Shown one piece after another: positions 8,679 to 17,881 of a stretch of DNA of 64,000 nt. The position numbers were made by a program, and so were the translations under genes. The DNA is from Saccharibacillus sp. CPCC 101409 (GTDB lineage Bacteria; Bacillota; Bacilli; Paenibacillales; Paenibacillaceae). The notes below the pieces were generated by a model. That model had not been told where the DNA came from. It saw nothing but the letters and a program-made list of their open reading frames with translations, and did no database searches. Numbering within the stretch: the first letter of the stretch is position 1; each line of letters begins with the position of its first letter. The stretch covers positions 496,001 to 560,000 of the forward strand of contig NZ_JAULSA010000002.1 in assembly GCF_030518235.1 (NCBI RefSeq), written 5' to 3'.

Positions 8679-9531
8679 TCAGATAAGCAAAAAACTTTTG
8701 CAGCGGCAGCCCGTCGAATTCGATGCCCCGGCTCTGCGCTTCGCGGCGTTCTTCTGCGCCGATTTCTCCATATAAAGCCGCAATCGTATGGCTGCCGTAA
8801 TTTTCGCGGTACAGCACCCGGCGGCCCGACGTAAACGCTTCGACCGCGCCGCCGCTGCCGTTGACCAGATAAGCGCGTTCGCGGATCTGCTCGACTTCTT
8901 CGTTCAGCAAAATATCGCCGCTTTCCATAATGTAGACGCGCTCCACCACCGTGGCGATCTCGTCGATCAGGTGCGTGGACAGCAGAATCGTGCGCGGATA
9001 CTCGGCGTAATCTTCCAGCAGCACGCGGTAGAAGCGCTCGCGCATCAGCACGTCCAGCCCCAGCACCGGTTCGTCGAAGATCGTCAGCGGCGCCCGGCTG
9101 GCCAGTCCGACGATATTGCCGACCAGCGATTCCATGCCCCTGGACAGCTGGCGCATTTTTTTTCGCGAGTTGAGCTTGAATTCTCCGAGCAGCCGCTCGG
9201 CCAGCGCCGAATCCCAATCCGGATAGAAAGTCGAGGCCATGTTCAAGACTTCGCCGACCTTCGCGCCGCCGGGGTAGAAGTTTTTTTCGCGCACATAGCA
9301 CGTCTGCCGCGGCACTTCGCCTCTGCGCAGCGCTTGTCCGTGCACCCGAATCTCGCCGCCGTCCGGGAACAGCCCGCCGGTAATCATGTCGAGCAGCGTC
9401 GTTTTACCCGCCCCGTTGCGGCCGAGCAGTCCATAAATCGTATGTTCGTTCAGGTTCAGATTCAGACTTTTGACCGCTTCGGTCCGTCCGTACGCTTTGA
9501 CCAGGCTGCTGCATTTCAATACATCGGTCAT
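8653..9531 (-). CDS. ABC transporter ATP-binding protein, YtrB-like
   Basis: 292 aa. Walker A is GRNGAGKTT (about 37-45), Walker B is LTIFDEPVLGLD, and the H-loop region is ILLSTHLIDE. The signature motif is degenerate: LSRGM instead of LSGGQ, a feature common in YtrB/YhcH-type ATPases. A C-terminal extension of about 80 residues follows the nucleotide-binding fold. It sits 4 nt downstream of the GntR gene and overlaps the permease gene, so the three are one transcript. Confidence 0.87.
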   Translation of the reverse strand: MTDVLKCSSLVKAYGRTEAVKSLNLNLNEHTIYGLLGRNGAGKTTLLDMITGGLFPDGGEIRVHGQALRRGEVPRQTCYVREKNFYPGGAKVGEVLNMASTFYPDWDSALAERLLGEFKLNSRKKMRQLSRGMESLVGNIVGLASRAPLTIFDEPVLGLDVLMRERFYRVLLEDYAEYPRTILLSTHLIDEIATVVERVYIMESGDILLNEEVEQIRERAYLVNGSGGAVEAFTSGRRVLYRENYGSHTIAALYGEIGAEERREAQSRGIEFDGLPLQKFFAYLIEGGQEHE

Positions 9532-9535
9532 TCGT

Positions 9536-9904
9536 TTAACCCCTTTTCTCCTGTTGGATCATGGCGACCACGTCTTCTTTCGTCAGTTGGAGCTTTTCCG
9601 CTTCTTCCAGCAGCTTGACCACGAGATCGTTGTAAAAGCGTTTCCGCCGTTTGCCCATGATTTTCTCCTTCGCGCCCGCCGCCACGTACATGCCGAGCCC
9701 TCTTTTTTTGTAAATGATGTCCTCGTTCACCAGCAGGGCGAAGCCTTTAACCACCGTCGCCGGATTGATCTGAAACATGCGCGAAAACTGGGTCGTCGAG
9801 ACGATCTGGTCTTCTTCGCCGTACGTGCCGTTCAAAATATCGTCCTCGACGCGCTCCGCAATCTGCTGAAAGATCGGCCGGTTCTCGTCAAAATGTATCG
9901 GCAT
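9536..9904 (-). CDS. GntR-family repressor, YtrA subfamily
   Basis: About 122 aa: an N-terminal winged helix (PIFQQIAERVEDDILNG, then STTQFSRMFQINPATVVKGF) and a short C-terminal dimerisation helix region, the layout of the small YtrA subfamily. I chose the ATG at 9904, preceded by AAAGGTGG; an in-frame GTG at 9913 is the alternative. It is the first gene of the ABC operon and probably autoregulated through the palindrome at 9925-9942. The inducer is unknown; in Bacillus the homologue responds to cell-wall antibiotics. Confidence 0.88.
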   Translation of the reverse strand: MPIHFDENRPIFQQIAERVEDDILNGTYGEEDQIVSTTQFSRMFQINPATVVKGFALLVNEDIIYKKRGLGMYVAAGAKEKIMGKRRKRFYNDLVVKLLEEAEKLQLTKEDVVAMIQQEKRG

Positions 9905-9924
9905 CCCAACCACCTTTCCGGTTT

Positions 9925-9942
9925 GTTAGTCATGTAACTAAC
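9925..9942 (-). promoter_or_regulatory. Probable operator of the YtrA-like regulator
   Basis: GTTAGT-CATGTA-ACTAAC is an 18-bp palindrome with perfect 6-bp arms, 20 bp upstream of the chosen start codon. YtrA-type operators are palindromes of this style. The position suits repression of the operon. Confidence 0.7.
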
Positions 9943-10061
9943 CATAAAACCCAATCCGGGTTTTGTCAACAGCGATTTGCAAATTTGCATCTGCGGACAT
10001 CCGGGCGATAAAAAAATCCGGGCAGTCCCGTGAAAATTTTGGTTTTGCCCCTCTTTTCGCA

Positions 10062-10089
10062 TAAAGTTTCCGCCCCGCCTTGTCGATAA
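10062..10089 (+). promoter_or_regulatory. Candidate sigma-D (motility) promoter of the chemoreceptor
   Basis: TAAA at 10062-10065, a 16-nt gap, then GTCGATAA at 10082-10089. The Bacillus sigma-D consensus is TAAA, 14-16 nt, GCCGATAT. It lies about 113 nt before the chemoreceptor start, which is the expected target class. Confidence 0.55.
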
Positions 10090-10202
10090 ATATCGAAAAT
10101 ACCAACTGGTCTTCGCACACACTCCGCTTCTTGACTCATTCGATCCCGCCTGCTTTGCGCCAGCGTATTCGTTACACGAGATTGATTTCGGGAGGATTCT
10201 CT

Positions 10203-12179
10203 ATGAATTTAAAATGGAAATTGGCTATTCTGCTTGTTGTTGTGACGCTGGCGGGAACGGGAAGTATCAGCCTGTTCGCCCTGAACAGCATCAAGCAGGA
10301 AGCGGTGGAGTCGGTCAACGATACCCTGCGCGCCACGGCGGTGAATACTTCGGCGCAGATGAGCGGCTGGGTAAACGCCAATGCCAAGGTTGTCGAAACG
10401 ACGGCGGAGATTCTGGAATCGGCGGTGCCGTTTGCAAGACTCGACGCATCGTATTTGCAGGCCTATACGGCCGCTTCGAACAAAGACAATCTGTCGGATC
10501 TTTATCTGGGGCTTGAAGACGGCACGATGATCGACGGTTCGGGCTGGGTGCCGGACGCCGGTTACGACGTCAAAGCGCGCCCGTGGTACACGGAAGCGAA
10601 AGCCGCGAACGCGCTCAATTTCAGCAATCCGTATCTCGACCTGATCAGCGGGCAGTACGCCGTTTCGATCGGGTATCCGCTGCACGACAAAAGCGGGAAC
10701 TTTGCCGGCGTGATGGCGGGCGATATGAGATTGTCGACCATCACCGATACGATCAATAACATTAAGATCGACGGCGGTTTTGCTTTTTTGACGGATAAAA
10801 CGGGCGTTGTGCTGGCTCATCCCAATGCGGACTATGTGAACAAACCGCTCAAAGACGAAGCGGATTACGCGTCGATCGCCGATCGAATGCTGCAGGGCGA
10901 TTCGGGCAGCCTGGAGTATACGTACAACGGCGAGAAGCAGCTGCTGCATTATCAAAAAGTCGCGGGCACGGGGTGGATCGTGGCGGCTTCCGTTTCCAAA
11001 GATTATGCGTTTGCCGAATACACGCATCTGCGCAATCTGTTCTTCGCCGGAATCGCGGGACTTGCCGTACTGCTGATCCTGGTCGCGCTGTTCGCGGCGG
11101 ACCGGCTGATCAAACCGCTGATCCTGCTGCAAAAAAGCGCGCTGCGTATGGCCGAGGGCGATCTCACCGCGACGGTGGACGTCAAAGGGCGCGACGAGAT
11201 CGGCAAGCTGGGCAGCGCGTTTAACGAGATGTCCGTCAGCCTGCGAGACCTGATCCATACGGTGGCCGGATCGGCGGAAGGCGTCGAAGCGTCGGCCAAG
11301 CATATGCAGGGACAGGCGAGCGGCGCCAAGCATATTTCCGACCAGATCGCCGTCGTGATCGAGGAACTGGCCAAAGGAGCCTCCGATCAGGCGGAATCGA
11401 TTCAATCCGGCGTGGAACGCGTCGGCGAAATGAACGACTCGATCGATGCGATCGCGGGCAGCGTCAGCCTGGCCGCTTCCGGCACCGACGAAGTGAGCGA
11501 AGCGATGCGCGAAGGGCTGAACGCCGTAGACTCGCAGGGCGTACTGACGGAAGCCGGGCGGAGCTCGGCGGAGCGCGTCGAAGAAGCGAACCGGCGGCTT
11601 GGCGACCAGACGGTCAAGATCGGTCAGGCGGTCAGCCTGATTCATACCGTGGCGAAGCAGACCAATCTGCTGGCGCTCAATGCCGCGATCGAAGCGGCGC
11701 GGGCCGGCGAGCACGGCAAAGGCTTCAGCGTCGTCGCGGACGAAGTGCGCAAGCTCGCCGAGCAGGCGCGCGCGTCGGCGGCCGATATCGACCAGCTGCT
11801 GCTGGGCGTCCAGGAAGCGGGCCGGCAGAGCATCGACGAAATCCGGGAGTTCCAGGCGACGGTCGGCAAACAGGTCGAAGCGGCCGCTTCGACGCGCAGC
11901 GCTTTCGATGTGATCCGCAGCTCGGTCGACGGCATTACAAGCCGCATCCGCGAAGTCTCTTCGTCGTCGGACGAACTGAAGCGCAGCGCGGACCAGGTCT
12001 CGGCAATCATGACCGATATCGCCGCCGTGGCCGAACAAAGCGCGGCCAGCACCGAAGAAGCCGCGTCGTCCACGCAGGAACAGGCTCAGGCGATCGCCAA
12101 TATCTCCGAGCTGTCCGGCGGCGTATCCGGCAGCGCCGACGAACTTCGCTCGCGCATCGCCAGATTCAAAACGGAATAA
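10203..12179 (+). CDS. Methyl-accepting chemotaxis protein with dCache sensor
   Basis: About 658 aa. Translation most likely starts at the ATG at 10203 behind GGGAGGATTCT; an open frame further upstream is not needed. Order: first membrane helix (about 7-29), extracellular double-Cache sensor (about 35-275, with [19 protein letters not shown] and [11 protein letters not shown]), second membrane helix, HAMP, and the cytoplasmic signalling hairpin whose tip is [19 protein letters not shown]. It relays ligand binding to CheA/CheW. dCache sensors bind amino acids, carboxylates or similar small molecules; the ligand is unknown. No C-terminal CheR-binding pentapeptide is seen. Confidence 0.93.
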   Translation: MNLKWKLAILLVVVTLAGTGSISLFALNSIKQEAVESVNDTLRATAVNTSAQMSGWVNANAKVVETTAEILESAVPFARLDASYLQAYTAASNKDNLSDLYLGLEDGTMIDGSGWVPDAGYDVKARPWYTEAKAANALNFSNPYLDLISGQYAVSIGYPLHDKSGNFAGVMAGDMRLSTITDTINNIKIDGGFAFLTDKTGVVLAHPNADYVNKPLKDEADYASIADRMLQGDSGSLEYTYNGEKQLLHYQKVAGTGWIVAASVSKDYAFAEYTHLRNLFFAGIAGLAVLLILVALFAADRLIKPLILLQKSALRMAEGDLTATVDVKGRDEIGKLGSAFNEMSVSLRDLIHTVAGSAEGVEASAKHMQGQASGAKHISDQIAVVIEELAKGASDQAESIQSGVERVGEMNDSIDAIAGSVSLAASGTDEVSEAMREGLNAVDSQGVLTEAGRSSAERVEEANRRLGDQTVKIGQAVSLIHTVAKQTNLLALNAAIEAARAGEHGKGFSVVADEVRKLAEQARASAADIDQLLLGVQEAGRQSIDEIREFQATVGKQVEAAASTRSAFDVIRSSVDGITSRIREVSSSSDELKRSADQVSAIMTDIAAVAEQSAASTEEAASSTQEQAQAIANISELSGGVSGSADELRSRIARFKTE

Positions 12180-12234
12180 AGAATTATTCCGGCCCGCCGC
12201 GGTCGCAGTATGCGATCGCGGCGGCGGGAAGAAT

Positions 12235-12263
12235 ACGGCCGGGATTTTTCCGGCCGTTTTTTT
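12235..12263 (+). terminator. Rho-independent terminator of the chemoreceptor gene
   Basis: ACGGCCGG/CCGGCCGT stem with loop GATTTTT and seven T residues. Just upstream, CCCGCCGCG...CGGCGGCGGG forms a second strong hairpin (about 12193-12228). Confidence 0.85.
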
Positions 12264-12347
12264 GCGTTCCGCCTTTTGCATCGCGGCCGTTTGCGGGTAA
12301 AGAGAAAGCAGGCGAACGAATAAAAGCAATCGGAGAGGAGCCTGACC

Positions 12348-13433
12348 ATGAACGACGATGAACAGCGGCAGGAAAGCGAACCGGCGGAGGATGCGGCGCC
12401 GGGATGGCAAGCGATCGACGCGGAGCTGGCGACGATATACGGAGCCGCGGAGCCGTTCCACTACGGAACGCTGGTTTCCTACCGGCTGGGCGGACCCGAT
12501 CCGCTCGACGGCGTCAGCGTATACGCGCGGCAGGAGCCCGTACCCCACTGGCATTACGTGACGTACGGACTGACCGAGCTGTACGAAAAAGAGTCGCAGA
12601 ACGCGGAATACAGCGGATTCGGCTTTGAACTTACGTTTCGTTTGGCGCGGCAGGGCGAAGAAGAACCTCCGGCCTGGGCGATCAACTTTCTGCAAAACCT
12701 GGCCCGGTACGTTTTCAGCAGCGGCAATGTATTCGAGCCGGGACACCACCTGGACGCGAACGGGCCGATCAAGGTCGGCGAGCACACGAAGCTGACGGCG
12801 GTGGCGTTCGTGGAAGATCCGGAGCTCGGCACGGCGCGATCGCCGTTCGGCAAATTTACGTTTATCCAGGCGGTGGGGATTACGGAAGACGAGATGGAGA
12901 TCATGCAGGCCTGGAATACGCTGAGAGTGATGGAGACCGTCAAATCGCGCCTGCCGCTGTATATCACCGATCTGTCGAGAAATTCGCTGTTCGACGATCC
13001 CGGCGTGCTTGCGGCGGCGGAAGAAGGCAGCCGGGCGGAAGGCTCCAATACCGGCCATCTGTATTTCGACAATTTGCTGTGGGAAGAAAAGCGGCACCTG
13101 CTCAAAAGCAATGGATATATTCTGCAAATGGGCGCGAAGCAGACCCTGTCGCTGGCCCGGATCCTGCCCGCCCGGCTGGCGCACGGCAAAGAACTGGCGC
13201 TGATCGGACAGGAACGCCGGGTGCTGCTGATCCCCGATCTCCAGAACCGGCTGGTCGAGAACGGCGACGAACTTCAAATTTATCTCAATACCGAAGCGGT
13301 GACGGAACTGGCGCGCCGGCTGGAGCCGAGAGCGGGCGAATTCGAGCTGGAAACGCTCAAAGCGCTGAAAATCCGAATCGAAAAAACGTTGATCCGAGAT
13401 GCGGACGGCAATGTGGTCGAAACGATCGGCTGA
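12348..13433 (+). CDS. Suppressor-of-fused (SUFU) domain protein
   Basis: 361 aa, soluble. The N-terminal 200 residues match the SUFU fold: PFHYGTLVSYRLGGPDPLDG, then PVPHWHYVTYGLTELYEKE, SGFGFELTFRL and WAINFLQNLARYVFSSG. The C-terminal half (about 235-361) is a second region without an obvious name. Bacterial SUFU proteins are known as immunity proteins of polymorphic toxin systems and as general protein-binding modules. No toxin gene lies beside it, so if it is an immunity protein it is an orphan here. GGAGAGGAG precedes the ATG, and a terminator follows the gene. Confidence 0.85.
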   Translation: MNDDEQRQESEPAEDAAPGWQAIDAELATIYGAAEPFHYGTLVSYRLGGPDPLDGVSVYARQEPVPHWHYVTYGLTELYEKESQNAEYSGFGFELTFRLARQGEEEPPAWAINFLQNLARYVFSSGNVFEPGHHLDANGPIKVGEHTKLTAVAFVEDPELGTARSPFGKFTFIQAVGITEDEMEIMQAWNTLRVMETVKSRLPLYITDLSRNSLFDDPGVLAAAEEGSRAEGSNTGHLYFDNLLWEEKRHLLKSNGYILQMGAKQTLSLARILPARLAHGKELALIGQERRVLLIPDLQNRLVENGDELQIYLNTEAVTELARRLEPRAGEFELETLKALKIRIEKTLIRDADGNVVETIG

Positions 13434-13469
13434 CGCGGCCGGAACGTTTCGAAGCCGGACAAAAGTCTC

Positions 13470-13493
13470 AACCGGGCCAAGCCCGGTTTTTTT
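13470..13493 (+). terminator. Rho-independent terminator of the SUFU gene
   Basis: AACCGGGC/GCCCGGTT stem with loop CAA and a run of seven T residues. Confidence 0.88.
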
Positions 13494-13718
13494 GCGTTCG
13501 GCCGCGGCCGGCCTTTTGCCGGCTGACCTGGTATTGCGGCCGGATTACTGTCCGGTCTTGACCGGCAAAAGCCGGATCGGTTCCGATATTTGGAGCTGGA
13601 CGTTCTTGAACGTTTATTGTCGGAAGAAGCTTCCAAACGATAGAAAAAAGGCTTTTTCGTAAGCGATGCCATTCGCTGGCTGCAAGGCATTGAAGGGCTT
13701 TCTTGGATCAAAAAAATA

Positions 13719-13782
13719 TTTTGAATATTTTTGAATGATTTTGATAGAAAATGATTGTTTTTTGCGAACGATATGCTACAAT
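13719..13782 (+). promoter_or_regulatory. fru promoter with phased operator repeats
   Basis: TTTTGAAT (13719-13726), TTTTGAAT (13729-13736) and TTTTGATA (13739-13746) repeat every 10 bp, one helical turn. They precede a promoter made of TTGTTT (13755-13760), a 16-bp spacer and TACAAT (13777-13782). DeoR-type repressors such as FruR bind short phased direct repeats at this place, so these are the probable operator. Confidence 0.6.
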
Positions 13783-13805
13783 GAGGAGCAGATGGAGGAA
13801 TGAAC

Positions 13806-14552
13806 ATGCTGACAGAAGAACGATATCGACTCATATTACAGCGCTTACAGTCGTCGGGCATCGTCAAGCTGCAGGAGCTGGTTGAAGCTCTGGGCACGTC
13901 GGAATCGACCGTAAGACGCGATTTGATCGACCTGGAATCCCAGCATCTGCTGAAACGTGTTCACGGCGGGGCGTCCCTGCTGCACCGCCGGAGCGAAGAA
14001 CCGGGCATGGAAGAAAAAACCTTCAAAAACGTTCAACAAAAAAACGCAGTCGGTCAAGCGGCGGCGCAGCAGCTTCGCGACGGAGAATGTATTTACATCG
14101 ATGCCGGCACGACTACGCTGGCGATGATTCCTTATATCGAAGCGCGCGACATTACAGTCGTCACCAACGGCTTGTCGCACGTGGAGGCGCTGGTGAGCAA
14201 GAATATCCGCGCCTACCTGCTCGGCGGCATGATGAAAAGCCATACCAAAGCGGTAATCGGCAGCATCGCGCTTCAGAACATGGACAATTTCCGGTTCGAC
14301 AAAGCGTTTATCGGAACGAACGGCGTCAATGCCGAGTTCGGCTTTACGACGCCTGACCCGGAAGAAGCGCTGATCAAGCGCCGCGCGCGGCAGCTGTCGG
14401 AACGCTCTTACGTGCTGGCGGATGCGAGCAAGTTCGGCGAAGTCGCTTTTGCCAAACTGTTCGATCTCAAAGAAGCGACGATCATCACCGATTCCGTTCC
14501 GGAACGTTGGAAGAAATCCATTGTTGAAAAAACCAAAATAATCGAGGGATAA
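13806..14552 (+). CDS. fruR: DeoR-family fructose operon repressor
   Basis: About 248 aa. An N-terminal DeoR helix-turn-helix (LTEERYRLILQRLQSSG, then SESTVRRDLIDLE) is joined to a sugar-phosphate sensor domain (about 75-230, IDAGTTTLAMIPYI and LLGGMMKSHTKAVIG). The ATG at 13806 is preferred because GGAGGA lies 6 nt before it; an ATG at 13800 would abut the Shine-Dalgarno. It is the first gene of fruR-fruK-fruA. In this family fructose-1-phosphate, or a related phosphosugar, relieves repression. Confidence 0.93.
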   Translation: MLTEERYRLILQRLQSSGIVKLQELVEALGTSESTVRRDLIDLESQHLLKRVHGGASLLHRRSEEPGMEEKTFKNVQQKNAVGQAAAQQLRDGECIYIDAGTTTLAMIPYIEARDITVVTNGLSHVEALVSKNIRAYLLGGMMKSHTKAVIGSIALQNMDNFRFDKAFIGTNGVNAEFGFTTPDPEEALIKRRARQLSERSYVLADASKFGEVAFAKLFDLKEATIITDSVPERWKKSIVEKTKIIEG

Positions 14553-14555
14553 ATC

Positions 14556-15467
14556 ATGATTTACACCGTTACGCTTAATCCTTCCATCGATTACATCGTG
14601 GAAGTCGAAGAGCTCCGGCTGGACGCTCTCAACCGCATGAAGCGGGACCTGAAACTTCCGGGAGGCAAGGGCATCAACGTCTCGCGCATCTTGAGCCGGC
14701 TGGATATTCCCAATACCGCGCTCGGCTTCCTGGGCGGATTCACCGGACGCTTTATCGAAGACGTGCTGCGGGGCGAATCGATCCGTACCGACTTCGTTCC
14801 GGTCGAAGGCGATACGCGCATCAATATCAAGTTGAAGCACGGCGGCGAAACCGAGATCAACGGGCAGGGGCCGCGAATAGGCGGCGAAGAAGCCGAAGCG
14901 CTGACGCGGAAGCTGGAAGCGCTGAGCGAAGAAGACGTCGTGATCCTGTCGGGAAGCGTTCCGCCGTCGCTCGGAGGAGATTTCTACGGGCGGCTGATCG
15001 CGATCGTGAAGGAACGCGGAGCGCGCTTCGTCATCGACACGACGGGCGAGGCGCTGCTGGAAGCGCTGCCGCACGGGCCGCTGCTCGTCAAGCCCAACCA
15101 TCACGAGCTGGCCGAGCTGTTCGGCGTCGAGATCGAAGGACGCGAAGACCTGATCCGCTACGGCCGCAGGCTGCTGGAGAAAGGCGCGCAAAACGTGCTG
15201 ATCTCGATGGCCGGCGACGGCGCGCTGCTGGTAACGCAGGAGAAGGTGTACCACGCCGACGTGCCGAGAGGCGAAGTCAAAAACTCCGTCGGCTCGGGCG
15301 ACTCCATGATTGCCGGCTTCGTCGGCACGCTGGCGCAAACCGGCGATCCGCTGGCCGCGCTGCGCACCGGCACCGCTTCGGGCAGCGCCACGGCGTTCTC
15401 GGACGATCTGGCCGAGAGGACCAAGATCGAATCGCTGCTGCCGCAGGTGAAAGTGAGCGAGCTGTAA
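14556..15467 (+). CDS. fruK: 1-phosphofructokinase
   Basis: 303 aa PfkB-family kinase. Seen: the N-terminal TLNPSIDYIVEVEEL, the substrate-binding PGGKGINVSRILSRL, and the ATP-site/catalytic NSVGSGDSMIAGFVG. It converts fructose-1-phosphate to fructose-1,6-bisphosphate using ATP. It lies 3 nt after fruR and before the fructose PTS permease, which settles 1-phosphofructokinase over tagatose-6-phosphate kinase. Confidence 0.95.
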   Translation: MIYTVTLNPSIDYIVEVEELRLDALNRMKRDLKLPGGKGINVSRILSRLDIPNTALGFLGGFTGRFIEDVLRGESIRTDFVPVEGDTRINIKLKHGGETEINGQGPRIGGEEAEALTRKLEALSEEDVVILSGSVPPSLGGDFYGRLIAIVKERGARFVIDTTGEALLEALPHGPLLVKPNHHELAELFGVEIEGREDLIRYGRRLLEKGAQNVLISMAGDGALLVTQEKVYHADVPRGEVKNSVGSGDSMIAGFVGTLAQTGDPLAALRTGTASGSATAFSDDLAERTKIESLLPQVKVSEL

Positions 15468-15580
15468 CTATTATTTTTCAACTGGGCTTCAACCCGATCC
15501 CATCGTTTCGATAGCATCAAGCGGCGCGCGCCGAAGTAACGGACGCGCGTCGACCAACACCTCCGGAGGAGTGGAACAAG

Positions 15581-17566
15581 ATGAGAATTACGGACCTGAT
15601 GATTGAATCCGTCATGATTATGGATTTGCAGGCCACCACCAAGGACGCCGTGATCGACGAACTGATCGCGTCCTTGAATACAAGCGGAAGAATCAACGAT
15701 CCCGCGGCGTTCAAGCAGGCGATTCTGAAGCGCGAAGGGGAGTCCAGCACGGGGATCGGCGACGGCATCGCGATGCCGCACGCCAAGACGAGCGCGGTCA
15801 ACGAACCGACGGTCGTCTTCGCCAAAAGCTCCAAAGGCGTCGAATACGAATCGCTAGACGGCCAGCCGGCCGAAATCTTCTTTATGATCGCGGCGCCGGA
15901 AGGCGCGGGCAATACGCATCTGCGCACGCTGGCCGCCCTGTCGCGGCTGCTCGTGGATGCCGACTTTATCGCGCAGCTCAAGAGCACGAGTACTCCGGCC
16001 GAAGTTACCGTACTGTTCAACGCCAAGCAGGCGGAATCCGACGCGGCCGAAGCCGCCCGGGAAGCGAAGAAAGCGGAAGCGGCAAGAGCAGCGGATTCGT
16101 CTGTCGGAGGAAGCGCTTCCGGTTTGTCCGACGTGATCGTCGGCAATCCCGATTCCGATCGGTTCGTGGTTGCGGTTACGGCGTGCCCGACCGGAATCGC
16201 GCATACGTTTATGGCCGAAGACGCGCTGAAAAAGAAAGCGCGCGAACTCGGTATCAATATCCGCGTCGAAACGAACGGCTCCGAAGGCGTGGGCAACGAA
16301 CTGACGGCCGCCGAGATCGCCCGCGCGAGCGGCGTCATTATCGCGGCGGACAAGAACGTGGAAATGGCCCGCTTCGACGGCAAGCCGGTGCTCCAGCGTC
16401 CGGTCAGCGACGGGATCCGCAAATCGGAAGAGCTGATTACCAAAGCGGTCAACGGCGAAGCGCCGATCTACCGTCACAGCGGCGGCGGAGCTGCCGCGAG
16501 CGGCGACCGTTCCGGCAAACCGAGCGTCGGCGGCAAGATCTATAAAGACCTGATGAACGGCATCTCGCATATGCTTCCGTTCGTGGTCGGCGGCGGTATC
16601 CTGATCGCGCTCTCGTTCCTGTTCGAACAATGGGGCGGAGGCGGTTCCGATAATCCGGTGTACAAACTGCTGATGAATATCGGCGGCGACAGCGCGTTCC
16701 ACTTCCTGATTCCGATCCTGGCCGGCTTTATCGCGATGAGCATCGGCGACCGTCCGGCGCTGATGCCGGGTATCGTCGGCGGTTATATGGCAAGCCAGTC
16801 GGGCGCCGGCTTCCTCGGCGGTCTGGCCGCCGGTTTCCTGGCCGGTTATATCGTCATCGGCCTGCGCAGGATGCTCAGAGGCCTGCCGAAAACGCTCGAC
16901 GGCCTGAAACCGATTCTGCTGTATCCGGTGCTCGGCTTGTTCGCAACCGGCGTAATCATGTACTATGTGTTCGACCCGGTCTTCAGCTGGCTCAATACCG
17001 GCCTGACCAATGTGCTTGAAAATCTCGGCACGGGCAACGCAGTGCTGCTCGGCCTGGTGCTCGGCGGCATGATGGCGATCGATATGGGCGGTCCGTTCAA
17101 CAAAGCGGCGTATACGTTCGCGATCGGCATCTTCACGTCGACGGGCGACGGCGCATGGATGGCGGCCGTTATGGCCGGCGGCATGGTGCCTCCGCTGGCG
17201 ATCGCGCTGGCGACGACGTTCTTCCGCAATAAGTTCGACGAGCAGGAACGCAAATCCGGTATCACGAACTATGTGCTCGGCCTCAGCTTCATTACCGAAG
17301 GCGCGATTCCGTTCGCGGCGGCCGATCCGCTGCGCGTCCTGACTTCCTGCATCATCGGTTCGGCGGTAGCCGGCGGCCTGACCCAGCTGTGGCACGTCAA
17401 CGTTCCGGCTCCGCACGGCGGCATCTTCGTCGCTTTCCTAGCGAACCACGCGCTGCTGTTCATCGTGGCGGTGCTGATCGGCGCGGTCATCTCCGGCCTG
17501 ATCCTGGGCCTGTGGAAAAAGACGCTGGCGCAGCGCGAAGAGATCGCGGCGAGAAAAGCGGCTTAA
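15581..17566 (+). CDS. fruA: PTS fructose transporter, EIIABC
   Basis: 661 aa fusion. EIIA (about 1-150) has the phosphorylated His at H67 (GIAMPHAKT). An Ala/Glu linker is followed by EIIB (about 194-290) with the phosphocysteine C202 (VTACPTGIAHTF). EIIC (about 320-655) has eight to ten membrane segments (GISHMLPFVVGGGILIAL). It takes up fructose as fructose-1-phosphate. A 113-nt gap after fruK contains GGAGGAG before the ATG, and the operon ends with a clear terminator. EIIA-EIIB-EIIC order is the usual Bacillus FruA order. Confidence 0.96.
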   Translation: MRITDLMIESVMIMDLQATTKDAVIDELIASLNTSGRINDPAAFKQAILKREGESSTGIGDGIAMPHAKTSAVNEPTVVFAKSSKGVEYESLDGQPAEIFFMIAAPEGAGNTHLRTLAALSRLLVDADFIAQLKSTSTPAEVTVLFNAKQAESDAAEAAREAKKAEAARAADSSVGGSASGLSDVIVGNPDSDRFVVAVTACPTGIAHTFMAEDALKKKARELGINIRVETNGSEGVGNELTAAEIARASGVIIAADKNVEMARFDGKPVLQRPVSDGIRKSEELITKAVNGEAPIYRHSGGGAAASGDRSGKPSVGGKIYKDLMNGISHMLPFVVGGGILIALSFLFEQWGGGGSDNPVYKLLMNIGGDSAFHFLIPILAGFIAMSIGDRPALMPGIVGGYMASQSGAGFLGGLAAGFLAGYIVIGLRRMLRGLPKTLDGLKPILLYPVLGLFATGVIMYYVFDPVFSWLNTGLTNVLENLGTGNAVLLGLVLGGMMAIDMGGPFNKAAYTFAIGIFTSTGDGAWMAAVMAGGMVPPLAIALATTFFRNKFDEQERKSGITNYVLGLSFITEGAIPFAAADPLRVLTSCIIGSAVAGGLTQLWHVNVPAPHGGIFVAFLANHALLFIVAVLIGAVISGLILGLWKKTLAQREEIAARKAA

Positions 17567-17600
17567 CCGTCAAAGACTGGATATTATCGATGGGATATAG

Positions 17601-17642
17601 AAGATCCTTACATTTCGAAACCGGAATGTAAGGATCTTTTTT
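17601..17642 (+). terminator. Rho-independent terminator of the fru operon
   Basis: AAGATCCTTACATT (17601-17614) pairs perfectly with AATGTAAGGATCTT (17625-17638), followed by T residues to 17642. Confidence 0.92.
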
Positions 17643-17881
17643 ACGATTTTCCGAAAAGTGCTGCGTAAATTTTCAGTAATTATTTTCAACTGATTCAATC
17701 GTCACGGGTGCAGGTTAAATATGTCACGTGCTTAGGAGTTAGGTACCATATTTTAGGTAAAAAACAAAAAAATGCGGCTTCGTTTATACGTTTTTTATAC
17801 ATACATTAGCTATATAGCCGCATACGCCAAGGCCATGCAGGGCCCAAGAATGATAAGTCTAACCAAAAGGAGGCGAAATCG
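17643..17881. other. Intergenic region before the polysaccharide cluster
   Basis: AT-rich stretch with no gene. ATGCGGCT (17772-17779) and AGCCGCAT (17816-17823) are perfect 8-bp inverted arms around an AT-rich centre with TTTATAC and TTTTTATAC motifs, where the cluster promoter probably lies. A Shine-Dalgarno AAGGAGG is at about 17867-17873. Confidence 0.5.

Larger units (their letters stand above)
13434..13805. other. 372-bp intergenic region before the fructose operon
   Basis: From left to right: a terminator (13470-13493); an inverted repeat, CCGGCCTTTTGCCGG at 13508-13522 against CCGGCAAAAGCCGG at 13562-13575; three phased direct repeats and a promoter (listed separately). No gene is seen. 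Confidence 0.7.

Noticed and set aside
10209-13277. 1022-codon minus-strand frame across two + genes
   Set aside because: It spans the chemoreceptor, a terminator and the SUFU gene in antisense and has no recognisable domain.
15854-17416. 520-codon minus frame opposite fruA
   Set aside because: Antisense of the PTS permease; no independent evidence.
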